Shown: positions 16,959 through 25,527 of the stretch, piece after piece
How positions within the stretch are numbered: position 1 is the stretch's first letter
How the letters are laid out: each line of letters opens with the position of its first letter
Source of the DNA: Bacteroidia bacterium
Lineage (GTDB): Bacteria > Bacteroidota > Bacteroidia > Bacteroidales > F082
Reading direction: 5' to 3'
Length of the DNA stretch: 64,000 nucleotides
Assembly (NCBI GenBank): GCA_021287165.1
Contig: JAJTAY010000010.1
Location: 62,001 to 126,000, forward strand
Notes under the pieces: model-generated
The model's database searches: none
What the model was told of the DNA's origin: nothing
Seen by the model: only the letters and a program-made list of their open reading frames with translations
Translations under genes and position numbers: made by a program

Positions 16959-17066
16959 TAACCACAAAAATGCCTTTTATTGTTAATAATGTGAAAAAGA
17001 ATTTCAATTTCTGCTGATGTTCTTCACACATTCAACAGTCGAAGCATCGCCTTCATGGAAAAGCCC

Positions 17067-17074
17067 TATTTTTG
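17067..17074 (+). promoter_or_regulatory. -7 box for iadA
   Basis: TATTTTTG, an exact TAnnTTTG match 20 bp before the ATG. Confidence 0.5.
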
Positions 17075-17093
17075 ACGCAACACGGAACTTTTT

Positions 17094-18254
17094 ATGATCA
17101 CTTTATTGAAAAACTGCCGGGTTTTTGGTCCCGAAGAAATGGGACTCAACGACCTGCTCATCGGTGGAGGACGCATCATCGGCCTTGCGCCAGATATTGT
17201 GCCTCCGCAGGGAATTGAAGTCGAAGTTGTTGATTGCGGGGGATTAATGCTTATTCCCGGCCTCATCGATGCCCATGTGCACATTGCAGGCGCCGGAGGC
17301 GAGGGTGGTCCGGCCACGCGCACACCCGAGATGCAGCTCTCGCACATGATCGAAGCCGGAGTTACCACCGTTGTTGGCTGCCTGGGCACCGATGGCTTCA
17401 CCCGCAGCTTCGAGTCGGTGCTGATGAAAGTGAAATCGCTGCGCGCACAGGGCGTATCGGCCTGGATGTACGCCGGGGCCTACCAGGTGCCCACCCCCAC
17501 GCTTACCGGTGACGTTGGCCGCGACCTGAGCCTGATTGACGAAGTGATTGGGGTGGGCGAGATAGCCCTGTCCGACCACCGTTCGTCGCATCCCGGCACC
17601 GACGAGCTCAAACGGCTGGTGGCTCATGCCAGGGTAGGGGGTATGCTGGGCGGCAAGGCCGGTATTGTGAACATCCACATGGGCGATGCCAAAAATCCTT
17701 TTGCTCCGCTTTATTCCTTAGTCGAAAGCAGCGAACTGAGCTTCAGGCAGTTGTTTCCAACGCACATCAACCGCAACCACTACATTTTTGAAGATGCCAA
17801 AAGCTATGGCAAGCTTGGGGTGGTGGACATCACCACCAGCTCATATCCCTATTTCCCCGACGAAGAAATCAAACCCTCCGAAGCGGTGAGGCTGCTGCTC
17901 GAAGCCGGAGTGCCCGAAGCGCACATTACCATGACTTCCGACGCTTTTGGCTCGCTTCCGCTGTTCGATGCCGAAGGCAACCTGTTGCGCCTCGAAATGG
18001 GCCTGCTCAGCTCGCTTTACAACGAAATGTGCGACATTGTCCGGCACGAAAAACTCAGCCTGACCACTGCCCTGCGCACCGTTACATCCAATCCGGCCAG
18101 GGTGTTGAAGCTGGGCAGCAAAGGCCGCATTGCTGTTGGGGCTGATGCAGATATCTGTTTGATAGATAGTCAATTAAATCTCCGCAGCGTAATCGCTATG
18201 GGCCAGTGGATGATGCGCGACGGAAAAATGCTCAGAAAAGGAACCTATCAATAA
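17094..18254 (+). CDS. iadA: Isoaspartyl (beta-aspartyl) dipeptidase, M38 amidohydrolase
   Basis: 386 residues, full length for IadA. Motifs in order: GLIDAHVHIAGAGGEGGPAT (zinc H61 and H63), SDHRSS at 160-165, GGKAGIVNIHMGD, PTHINRN and TSDAFGS with the catalytic Asp. The enzyme cleaves isoaspartyl dipeptides left from damaged proteins and completes their recycling in the cytoplasm. The position that in E. coli IadA is the carboxylated lysine (just before SDHRS) is a Glu here (E156 in VGEIALSDHRS), as recalled from the family. It stands alone between promoter box and the convergent PBP gene. Confidence 0.92.
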   Translation: MITLLKNCRVFGPEEMGLNDLLIGGGRIIGLAPDIVPPQGIEVEVVDCGGLMLIPGLIDAHVHIAGAGGEGGPATRTPEMQLSHMIEAGVTTVVGCLGTDGFTRSFESVLMKVKSLRAQGVSAWMYAGAYQVPTPTLTGDVGRDLSLIDEVIGVGEIALSDHRSSHPGTDELKRLVAHARVGGMLGGKAGIVNIHMGDAKNPFAPLYSLVESSELSFRQLFPTHINRNHYIFEDAKSYGKLGVVDITTSSYPYFPDEEIKPSEAVRLLLEAGVPEAHITMTSDAFGSLPLFDAEGNLLRLEMGLLSSLYNEMCDIVRHEKLSLTTALRTVTSNPARVLKLGSKGRIAVGADADICLIDSQLNLRSVIAMGQWMMRDGKMLRKGTYQ

Positions 18255-18260
18255 GGTTTT

Positions 18261-20528
18261 TCAGAAATCGTCGGGGTTCGACCATTGCCTGATATTGCGG
18301 CGGGTGTCTTCCATATCGCAATTGAATTCCAGGTACTGGTAGCCAGGCGGGCGCTCAAAATCGCCGGTTGAGATGCGCAAGGATTGATCGGCATAGATTT
18401 TCTTCATGTACAGGGCCCAAATTGGCAGAGCGGTGTTGGCCCCTTGTCCGAGCTGCAGCGAGCGGAAATGCACGCTGCGGTCTTCTGCTCCTGTCCAGAC
18501 TCCTGTAACCAGGTCGGGCGTGAGGCCCATAAACCAGCCGTCCGATTGGTTTTGCGTTGTGCCGGTTTTGCCGGCTATGGGATTGCGCAGACTGTAGCGT
18601 CCGCGAAGTCTCATACCTGTGCCGCTTTCCACAACGCCTTTCATTAATGCGATCATTTTATATGCGGTCACTTCGTCGAGGGCCTCCGATTGTTCAGGGG
18701 CAAAACGCTCGATGATGTTGCCGTTTTTGTCCTCAATGCGCGTGATGAAGTAGGGTTTGATGAAAACCCCCTTGTTGGCATAAGTGTTCATGGCGCCAAC
18801 CATTTCGTAGAGGGTTATCTCAGGCGTCCCCAGTGCAATGGCAGGAACGGGATCGATGGGCGAAACCACACCCATTTTGCGGGCCATCTGGATGACCGAC
18901 TCGGGTGGGAAACGCTTAATCAGATAGGCCGAGATCCAGTTGTTCGAGTTGGCCAAAGCCCATTTGAGGGTTACTTCTTCGCCAATGCGGTCGTTGTTCG
19001 AATTTTTAGGTTCCCAAAACGTTCCGTCCCAAAGCTGAACGCTGTATGGGATGTTGGGTACCTTATAGCAGGGCGTATATTCGCCTTCCTGCATGGCAAG
19101 GGTGTAAACGAAAGGCTTAAAGGTAGAACCCACCTGGCGTCGTGCCTGGGTGGCATTATCGAATTTGAAATGGCGATAGTCGATACCACCCACATAAGCT
19201 TTCACCTGTCCGGTTTTCACATCCACCGACATGAGGCTCGACTGCAGAAACGATTTGTAATACCGTATCGAGTCCATGGGCGTCATAATGGTATCGCGGT
19301 AGCCATTCCACGAAAATACCCTCATACGCGTAGGCGTGTTGAAAGCCAGAGTAATCGAATCGTTGCTTACTCCGGCCTGCTTCAGGTAGCGGTAGCGGTC
19401 GCTCCGGCGCATGGCCGTGTTCATGATTTTTTCAATTTCTTCCCTGGCTTCCGAGGGAGGGAAATCGAAAGGTGCATTGGGAATTCCCTTCCAGTGCCTG
19501 AAAAATGCTGGCTGCAGATCGTTGGCCAGATGCTCCCTTACGGCCTCTTCGGCATATCGTTGCATGCGCGAGTCGATGGTGGTGTATATTTTCAGCCCGT
19601 CCTTGTAGATGTCGTAATTGGTGCCATTGCTCTTGTAGTGCGTTGAGGTCCATTTGCGCATCTCACTCCGCAGATATTCCCTGAAATATGTTGCAATCCC
19701 CGTATTGTGATCCATCATGCCGTAGTTCGACATATCGATGGGGGTATTTACAGCCTGTTGAAATTCGTCTTCGGTAATAAAGCCGTATTCACGCATCTTA
19801 CTGATTACCAGGTTACGGCGCTGAAGCGCTCTTTCCGGATTGCGCACCGGGCTGAATCGTGTGGGCGCATTTACCACTCCTGCCATCAGCGCGGCTTCCT
19901 CGATGGTGAGGGCATCGGGTGTTTTACCAAAAAAGGTCATGGCAGCCGACTTGATACCGAAAGCATTGCTGCCAAAAGGCACGGTATTGAGGTACATGGC
20001 CAGAATTTCCTCCTTGGAGTAGCTGCGTTCGAGTTTGGCTGCCGTGATCCACTCCATAAACTTGCGCAGTACCAGCTGCAGCACATTAAGGTTTTCGTCG
20101 CGCGGGAAGAGGTTTTTGGCCAGCTGCTGGGTGATGGTGCTTCCGCCACCTTTGCTGTTGCCTGTTGCAATTCCCCAGGCTACCCTGAACAATGCTTTTA
20201 CGTCGATGCCCGAGTGCTCGGTAAACCTTACATCCTCAATGGCCAGTATGGCATTGACCATATGGGGCGAAAGCTCACGAAAGTGCACATTCGATCGGTT
20301 TTCGATAAAGAAAGTGCCCAACAGAACACCGTCGGAGGAAATGATTTCAGAAGCTAGGTTCGTCTGAGGGTTTTCAAGCTCTTCGAACGAGGGCATTTTG
20401 CCCAGCCAACCGGCACTAATGGCAAAAAACAGAAGCAAGGCAAAAGCCAGTCCCGAAAAGTAAACAATCCAGAACGTGCCTATGGCACCATGTTGAGAGG
20501 GCGAGGGAAGCTTTTTTTTCTGGCTCAT
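18261..20528 (-). CDS. Penicillin-binding protein 1A-type bifunctional peptidoglycan synthase
   Basis: 755 residues. A short cytoplasmic tail and a TM helix (about 17-43) are followed by a GT51 glycosyltransferase domain (EDVRFTEHSGIDVKAL with catalytic Glu, GGSTITQQLAKNLF). A transpeptidase domain comes next with the nucleophile in GSTFKPF (SxxK), SNN (SxN, in LANSNNW) and GKTGTTQ (KTG). It polymerises lipid II glycan and cross-links stem peptides at the inner membrane. It is the last gene of the minus-strand run holB-ricT-gldH-PBP1A, 14 bp downstream of gldH. No sign of damage. Confidence 0.93.
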   Translation of the reverse strand: MSQKKKLPSPSQHGAIGTFWIVYFSGLAFALLLFFAISAGWLGKMPSFEELENPQTNLASEIISSDGVLLGTFFIENRSNVHFRELSPHMVNAILAIEDVRFTEHSGIDVKALFRVAWGIATGNSKGGGSTITQQLAKNLFPRDENLNVLQLVLRKFMEWITAAKLERSYSKEEILAMYLNTVPFGSNAFGIKSAAMTFFGKTPDALTIEEAALMAGVVNAPTRFSPVRNPERALQRRNLVISKMREYGFITEDEFQQAVNTPIDMSNYGMMDHNTGIATYFREYLRSEMRKWTSTHYKSNGTNYDIYKDGLKIYTTIDSRMQRYAEEAVREHLANDLQPAFFRHWKGIPNAPFDFPPSEAREEIEKIMNTAMRRSDRYRYLKQAGVSNDSITLAFNTPTRMRVFSWNGYRDTIMTPMDSIRYYKSFLQSSLMSVDVKTGQVKAYVGGIDYRHFKFDNATQARRQVGSTFKPFVYTLAMQEGEYTPCYKVPNIPYSVQLWDGTFWEPKNSNNDRIGEEVTLKWALANSNNWISAYLIKRFPPESVIQMARKMGVVSPIDPVPAIALGTPEITLYEMVGAMNTYANKGVFIKPYFITRIEDKNGNIIERFAPEQSEALDEVTAYKMIALMKGVVESGTGMRLRGRYSLRNPIAGKTGTTQNQSDGWFMGLTPDLVTGVWTGAEDRSVHFRSLQLGQGANTALPIWALYMKKIYADQSLRISTGDFERPPGYQYLEFNCDMEDTRRNIRQWSNPDDF

Positions 20529-20542
20529 TTTTCCGATATGCT

Positions 20543-21019
20543 TCAGAGGGGGTTTCGTTCGATGCGCAATCCGGCATCAGTTATACCAAACAACAGGGTG
20601 TCGCGCATACCTTGTTCAAGATAAAAGACATAAGTGCCCGGTAAAGGAAATTTCAATCGGTTGTGAAGCGGTATCAATTGCTGCCTGTAGAGCCCGGTTC
20701 CTTTTCCATACCATTCACCTGAGGGATCGGCCAACTGACACTCAATTGTATCGCGGGTGATATTGCCGTTTGGCATGCGCGTTTGAAGAAACAGGAATAA
20801 ATTAGCATATTGATAATCAATGTGATTGCGCACGTGCAACATGATTCTGTATGTGGAGGCGGTATCGGCAATTTCGGCCTCAAAACGCAGCCGGTTCGAA
20901 GCCGACCATTCGTGACCGCCGGTCGACTGCACTTCGTCGAAAACCTTGCGCTCTGAGCAGGCAGCCATAAACACAGCCACGAAAGAAAATACAAGAATCA
21001 GTTGGGCCGTTTTAGCCAT
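20543..21019 (-). CDS. gldH: Gliding-motility lipoprotein GldH
   Basis: 158 residues from the ATG at 21019. Lipobox FMAAC with lipid Cys at about 21 (MAKTAQLILVFSFVAVFMAA). The family features NHIDYQYANLFLFLQT, DTIECQLADPSGEW and GKGTGLYRQ are all present. In Flavobacterium johnsoniae GldH is needed for gliding, but it is also found in non-gliding Bacteroidota. The start overlaps the 3' end of ricT by 8 bases, so the two are coupled. The ricT-gldH-PBP order supports the call. Confidence 0.88.
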   Translation of the reverse strand: MAKTAQLILVFSFVAVFMAACSERKVFDEVQSTGGHEWSASNRLRFEAEIADTASTYRIMLHVRNHIDYQYANLFLFLQTRMPNGNITRDTIECQLADPSGEWYGKGTGLYRQQLIPLHNRLKFPLPGTYVFYLEQGMRDTLLFGITDAGLRIERNPL

Positions 21020-22175
21020 TGCGACGATTGTTGTTCCTGTTCTTTTTTGGCTTGTTGGTGCGGGGCTCATCAAAACGGGTGAGGTCGCCTTCCAGCCCCA
21101 CCACCGGCACTTCGAGCGCCTGCACATCCTTGATAAAGGCAAAATCTTCCAGCTTCTCAGGCATTGATCCATTACGGTTCATCTCGGCTATGTTTTTTAC
21201 CTGCTCCACCGGAATAGCCATCATATTGTTTTTGTCGTTGGTGTAGGCAAACCACATAAGACCCTTGAAGATATCGCTTTTCTGATACACCGCATCACCT
21301 TTTTGTGTCCGCAAAACGGTGCGTTCGTCAGGAAATTGTTCGTATGCTTCGGCATAAGCCGGATATTCGTAATTGATGCAGCATTTGAGCTTGCCGCACA
21401 ATCCGGCCAATTTTTGCGGGTTGGGCGAAAGCTGTTGAATCCGGGCGGCATAGGTGCCCACCGATCTGAAATCGGTCATCCAGGAGGCGCAGCAAAGCTC
21501 GCGACCGCAAGGACCTATTCCTCCAAGCTTGGCCGACTCCTGTCGCATGCCTATCTGCCTCATTTCTACCCTGATACGAAACTCCTCCGCCATACGCTTA
21601 ATGAGCTCCCTGAAATCGACGCGATCTTCAGCAGTGTAATAGAAGATGGCTTTCGACCGGTCGCCCTGATATTCCACATCGTTGAGTTTCATGTCGAGCC
21701 GGAGCTCCATGGCCAGCTCGCGGGTGCGTTTGAGATGAGGCCCTTCAAGCTCTATGGCTTTAGTCCATTTTTCAATGTCGGTGGTTTTGGCATGCCTGTA
21801 CACCTTGCGCAACTGACCCACCTGCTGGTTTTCGCGTTTTCGCCTGAACTGCAGGATTGCAGCTTCGCCGGTGAGCGATACAATGCCGATATCATGACCG
21901 CTTGAAGCCTCAACGGCAACAATCTCACCTTCCTTGAGCTTGAGCTCCGGGGTGTAGGAAAAAAAGTCCTTGTGATCGTTTTTAAACCTTACCTCACAAA
22001 CGCGTAAGCTGTCCGCGCCAGCCGGTGTTTCGTAGTTTTTCAGCCAGTTGGTGGCACTGAGCTTGCAGCAACTCTGCTGAAAATCACCGCCTTTGTTGCC
22101 TCCCGAAACCCCTGCCCTGCAGCAGCCCCGGCTTTGTTCGCTTCCTTCGGAATTGGGATTATATTGTTGAATCAT
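21012..22175 (-). CDS. ricT: RicT/YaaT (PSP1) family protein
   Basis: 387 residues. A Cys-rich N-terminus (CCRAG near 18-22, CC at 36-37) precedes the PSP1 core. The core shows VEASSGHDIGIVSLTGE, FYYTAEDRVDFRELIKRMA, the cysteine signature GIGPCGRELCCASW and LCGKLKCCINYEYPAYAEAY. The last 20 residues are basic and Asn-rich. In Bacillus subtilis the homologue acts with RicA and RicF as a complex that binds [4Fe-4S] clusters and helps RNase Y mature mRNAs. Bacteroidota have the RicT part without clear RicA/RicF, so the role here is inferred only loosely. The gene lies between holB and gldH. Confidence 0.85.
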   Translation of the reverse strand: MIQQYNPNSEGSEQSRGCCRAGVSGGNKGGDFQQSCCKLSATNWLKNYETPAGADSLRVCEVRFKNDHKDFFSYTPELKLKEGEIVAVEASSGHDIGIVSLTGEAAILQFRRKRENQQVGQLRKVYRHAKTTDIEKWTKAIELEGPHLKRTRELAMELRLDMKLNDVEYQGDRSKAIFYYTAEDRVDFRELIKRMAEEFRIRVEMRQIGMRQESAKLGGIGPCGRELCCASWMTDFRSVGTYAARIQQLSPNPQKLAGLCGKLKCCINYEYPAYAEAYEQFPDERTVLRTQKGDAVYQKSDIFKGLMWFAYTNDKNNMMAIPVEQVKNIAEMNRNGSMPEKLEDFAFIKDVQALEVPVVGLEGDLTRFDEPRTNKPKKNRNNNRRNG

Positions 22176-22238
22176 TGAAGAGTTCTGGTTTTAATAAAAG
22201 AAAATGATCTATGTATGATTGAGCGAAAATACAGAACG

Positions 22239-22246
22239 CAAAAGTA
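22239..22246 (-). promoter_or_regulatory. -7 box for ricT-gldH-PBP1A
   Basis: Minus-strand TACTTTTG, an exact TAnnTTTG match between holB and ricT. The downstream trio can therefore be transcribed separately from holB. Confidence 0.45.
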
Positions 22247-22298
22247 AAGCAATTTCGCTACTTCAGGTTCGGCCGTCTTTCGAGGGCGTGGTTCGGTC

Positions 22299-23435
22299 TT
22301 AACGCCTGCGACCAATGAAGCCTGCAATTTTAATGCTTAGGCTACTAATAAGCAACGAGGTATTGGCATTGCGCTCCACGTGCTGAATGCTTTCCTCAAA
22401 CATTTTTGCGATGCTGTCAACCGGAATATTGCTAACCGCTCTGGCAAATCTGCCAACAAACTCCTGTTCTTCCGGCACCGTATTCACTAGTGCCGGCTGG
22501 CCATACTGTATGAGCATCACAAAACGAAACACCCTCAGCCCGTATTCGAGCAGCGATTTGATGCGCTCGCGCCCAAGTCCGGAGGTGGTGGCGGCAAAAT
22601 CGTTGATTTCGGCATACTTATGGTCGAAACATAGCCGCATCCACATCCTGAACTGCTCCATCTGCTGCAGGCGGTCGTCGGGCTGTTTGGCCAATTGCCT
22701 TGCTGCCAGATAGTCGCCATCGGCAAGGATGGCAAGTTGCATTGCTTCATCGTCAGAGAGGTGATACGAATGAGCAAGCTTATTTGCCAAATCGGATTGT
22801 GCGATTTTTGGAATTTTAAACTGATAACAGCGTGATCGGACAGTGCCAAGCACCTGGTCGGGGTTTTCAGCTATGAGCAGGAAAATGGTGCTTTCGGGCG
22901 GTTCTTCCAGATTTTTTAGCAGCTTGTTGGCGGCTGTGGGGTGCAGCTTTTCAGGCATCCAGATGATTATCGCCGAAAAATTGCCCTCGAATGGCTTGAA
23001 ACCCAAAAGACGGTTTATCTCCGTCACATCCCTCACGAACAGGGTGCCTTGCTTGTTTTCAACGCCCAGATAGTTATACCACTCGTTGATGTCGGGATAG
23101 CCGTTGCACTCCTTGATGTATTCGCGCCAATCATCGGCATAAAGCTTCGATTCGGGGTCTTTTTTTACTTTTTTGGTCGTGGTGGTTGGAAAAAAGAAGT
23201 GTACATCGGGGTGCGCAAGTTTGCTGATCTTGAGGCATGAGGGACAGCTGCCGCAACTGTCGTCCGGCAACGGCCTTTGACAGTTAAGATATTGTACAAA
23301 AGCCAGGGCAAGGGCAAATTTACCATTGCCGGCAGGGCCGAAAAACAATTGCGCATGCGGAATACGCCCGTTTTTCACGGATTGCAGAAGATGTTGCCGG
23401 GCCTCGTATTGCCCGATGATATCGGAAAAACGCAT
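22299..23435 (-). CDS. holB: DNA polymerase III subunit delta-prime
   Basis: 378 residues of AAA+ clamp-loader type. Walker A GPAGNGKFALA (about 34-44), a zinc module CGSCPSC plus an upstream CQ (about 52-66), Walker-B-like IIIWMPEKL, LLKNLEEPP, and the sensor VLGTVRSRCYQF with the arginine finger SRC. Delta-prime is the stator of the clamp loader that places the beta clamp on DNA. The insertion with TTTTKKVKKDPESK after the zinc module is typical of Bacteroidota. It heads the cluster with ricT, which is a common pairing even outside the phylum. Confidence 0.9.
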   Translation of the reverse strand: MRFSDIIGQYEARQHLLQSVKNGRIPHAQLFFGPAGNGKFALALAFVQYLNCQRPLPDDSCGSCPSCLKISKLAHPDVHFFFPTTTTKKVKKDPESKLYADDWREYIKECNGYPDINEWYNYLGVENKQGTLFVRDVTEINRLLGFKPFEGNFSAIIIWMPEKLHPTAANKLLKNLEEPPESTIFLLIAENPDQVLGTVRSRCYQFKIPKIAQSDLANKLAHSYHLSDDEAMQLAILADGDYLAARQLAKQPDDRLQQMEQFRMWMRLCFDHKYAEINDFAATTSGLGRERIKSLLEYGLRVFRFVMLIQYGQPALVNTVPEEQEFVGRFARAVSNIPVDSIAKMFEESIQHVERNANTSLLISSLSIKIAGFIGRRR

Positions 23436-23455
23436 CTGAATCAGTAATCGGAGGC

Positions 23456-23463
23456 CAAAATTA
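23456..23463 (-). promoter_or_regulatory. -7 box for holB
   Basis: Minus-strand TAATTTTG, an exact TAnnTTTG match, 21 bp before the ATG. Confidence 0.45.
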
Positions 23464-23486
23464 GCATTAAGCCAGTTTTAAGCAGA

Positions 23487-23520
23487 AAAAAAACCGGCCC
23501 AGAAGGGCCGGCCGTCAAAA
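23487..23520 (-). terminator. Terminator of the 374-residue lipoprotein gene
   Basis: CCGGCCC (23494-23500) and GGGCCGG (23505-23511) with a 4-base loop, flanked by A-runs on the left and by GTCAAAAAAAC on the right. It can work on the minus strand (T-run after the stem). Confidence 0.8.
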
Positions 23521-23538
23521 AAACAAAAATATTAATGG

Positions 23539-24663
23539 CTATTTCAGCTTTAGAACTTTGTATCCTTCACCGGACAGGATTACTTCCAGCCATTCGTAGG
23601 TGCCATCCTGATAAACCAGTGCAAGATTTGGATATTTGCTTCCGTCGTCAGGGTCGGTATAAAGCTTGAACTGCAATTTGCCGATGAGCCCATTGATCTC
23701 GGTCTGTATTACGCTTACGTCAATTTTGGAGTTGAGCAGGTTGAAATCGTAGTTGGTGCCACCACTTTGTTCCACCTGAGTGATGTGATCGTCGATGGCT
23801 TTAGGAAATACCTGTCCATCAAACTTGAGCGGTTTTACCATGTAATACCCGTTCATTTTTTCCACCTCTTCCTTATTGGAGGTGTAGGTAATCTTGAGGT
23901 CGTGGCCCATCAGTTCATCATTGCCTTTTTTAAAGCTTTCCTTGGTGTTGTAGTTGGTGCCGCTTCCACTCATCGACATGCTCATCGAATAGTCGCCCAT
24001 GCTGCATGATGCACTAACTGCCGTAGGGGTGCCGCTGTCGGTGAGCGTTGACTCGTAGTTTGCGGTCATCTGTGTGGTGTTGTTCACCTTGAGGGTAACA
24101 TTGGCCTTCACGGGCACAGCCTCCTGTTCTTTTATGCCCCTGCTGGCCTTGGTGTCGTAGGTGATAATCTTATAAACAAGATTATCAATGGTCAGCACTG
24201 CATTGTTTTGCATTTGTGCCCTGGCGGCGTCGTCGGCCGGATAACGGTACTCAAGCTTTGTGGTGCTGCTTTGTACTAAGTCGAAAGTCTGCGTGCTGAA
24301 ATTGTAGGCGTAAATACCATATTCACCTTCAACTTTTCCTGAAGAGAAAATTTGGTTGACCGATGGGTCTCTGAAGGCATCCATCACTTTGCCTAAATGC
24401 AGTCTTCCGGGTTTTTCGAGGTGACGGCGCAAGCTGGCCGAGGCATTTTTTCCGTCCATGAGCTCCGACATATACGAAAGCGCCTGGGCAGCAGGAGTTT
24501 CCATTACGGCTTGCATATTGGTCTGTACGGCCTGAGAGGCATTACGGATTTCCACCTTGGCTTGTTCAGTGCTCAGCTCGGTGGGTTTTTTGTCCTTGTC
24601 GCACGATACCATAATCAGCATCAATGTAGCAAAGAGCAGGGAGAGTCTGGCTAATGTTTTCAT
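23539..24663 (-). CDS. Hypothetical lipoprotein (374 residues)
   Basis: Lipobox LIMVSC with the lipid Cys at about 21, then a Lys/Asp-rich linker. The mature part starts with a helical segment (AKVEIRNASQAVQTNMQAVM) and continues as mostly beta sequence with polar repeats (SMSMSMSGSGTNYN). I recognise no domain. The N-terminal helix region loosely resembles that of the lipoprotein at 25528-26499, which lies on the other side of the YiiX-like gene. It has its own promoter box and terminator, so it is transcribed as a single gene. Confidence 0.75.
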   Translation of the reverse strand: MKTLARLSLLFATLMLIMVSCDKDKKPTELSTEQAKVEIRNASQAVQTNMQAVMETPAAQALSYMSELMDGKNASASLRRHLEKPGRLHLGKVMDAFRDPSVNQIFSSGKVEGEYGIYAYNFSTQTFDLVQSSTTKLEYRYPADDAARAQMQNNAVLTIDNLVYKIITYDTKASRGIKEQEAVPVKANVTLKVNNTTQMTANYESTLTDSGTPTAVSASCSMGDYSMSMSMSGSGTNYNTKESFKKGNDELMGHDLKITYTSNKEEVEKMNGYYMVKPLKFDGQVFPKAIDDHITQVEQSGGTNYDFNLLNSKIDVSVIQTEINGLIGKLQFKLYTDPDDGSKYPNLALVYQDGTYEWLEVILSGEGYKVLKLK

Positions 24664-24695
24664 ATTTTTGGTTTTGGGTTGTTGTCTGGTTTCCT

Positions 24696-24703
24696 CAAAG
24701 GTA
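24696..24703 (-). promoter_or_regulatory. -7 box for the 374-residue lipoprotein
   Basis: Minus-strand TACCTTTG, an exact TAnnTTTG match, 33 bp before the ATG. Confidence 0.5.
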
Positions 24704-24762
24704 ATTAAAAACGACCGATTGTCGTTAAATTTGTTAACGAATTGTAAAAATATGATGATACA

Positions 24763-25521
24763 ATGCCGTTAAAAGTTGCAGAAAAAAAGTCGCTGCAGCG
24801 ATGTTTTATTCTGCTTTTACTCTCCTGCGTATTAAATGCTTGTCAGGATTCGACAGATAAGCTGCCAGGCGCACCAAAATCTTCAGCTCCTGATTTCGCT
24901 GTAGAGGGGATATACGAGCTTGTGCCGGGCGACATCATCGTACGTCCGAATACCAACCTCCTGCCAGGAACAGCAAGAATACCCAATGGTTTCATGTTTG
25001 GCCATGCAGCCATTGTTGTACGTGGGTTCAGGTCGGACAACGTCGATACTTTGCTGGCCAACAGCATCATCATCGAATCGATGGCACGCGATGTGCAGCC
25101 CGGATTTCAGGTACGCGAAATTCCTGCCCTGGCACATCACGGGCGCGACGCATTCAACAACATCAATTTCTCCTCCAAATATGCTGGCAATCGTTACCGG
25201 CTCAGACTCAAATGGACAGAGAATGAACTGGAGCGCTTAATTGCTTTCCTGCGCGAGCAAAAAGGCGACCTGAGCACATGGAATGCAGCCAAACGATTTC
25301 CTGACACCGAATACACCGACAGCCTTGTAAAAAGCGGCTACCGGAAAAGCTGGGCCGACAATAGCCATTGGTATTGCTCTTTACTTGTCTGGCAGGCAGT
25401 ATATTACATCAAAGGAATTGATCTCGACCCCAATGGCGGTTATATGGTTTATCCCAACGATCTGATCACCAGTCCGGAATTCGACAACAAACCCGACCAC
25501 ATAGGACGGGCAAGGTTTTAA
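24763..25521 (+). CDS. YiiX-like permuted papain-fold (NlpC/P60 superfamily) lipoprotein
   Basis: 252 residues with a lipobox LLSCVLNAC (lipid Cys27). The fold is circularly permuted as in YiiX/YebB: PGDIIVRPN (about 55-63), then H81 in MFGHAAIVV, and the cysteine only later, C205 in HWYCSLLVWQAVY. This order (His before Cys) is the hallmark of the permuted group, which hydrolyses amide or ester bonds in peptides or lipids. It is anchored in a membrane and probably faces the periplasm. It sits between two lipoproteins on the opposite strand and has no obvious terminator. Confidence 0.8.
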   Translation: MPLKVAEKKSLQRCFILLLLSCVLNACQDSTDKLPGAPKSSAPDFAVEGIYELVPGDIIVRPNTNLLPGTARIPNGFMFGHAAIVVRGFRSDNVDTLLANSIIIESMARDVQPGFQVREIPALAHHGRDAFNNINFSSKYAGNRYRLRLKWTENELERLIAFLREQKGDLSTWNAAKRFPDTEYTDSLVKSGYRKSWADNSHWYCSLLVWQAVYYIKGIDLDPNGGYMVYPNDLITSPEFDNKPDHIGRARF

Positions 25522-25527
25522 TGGCCT

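Noticed and set aside
18690..19646. A 318-codon plus-strand frame inside PBP1A
   Set aside because: Antisense to the conserved transpeptidase/glycosyltransferase domains; no motif or export signal.
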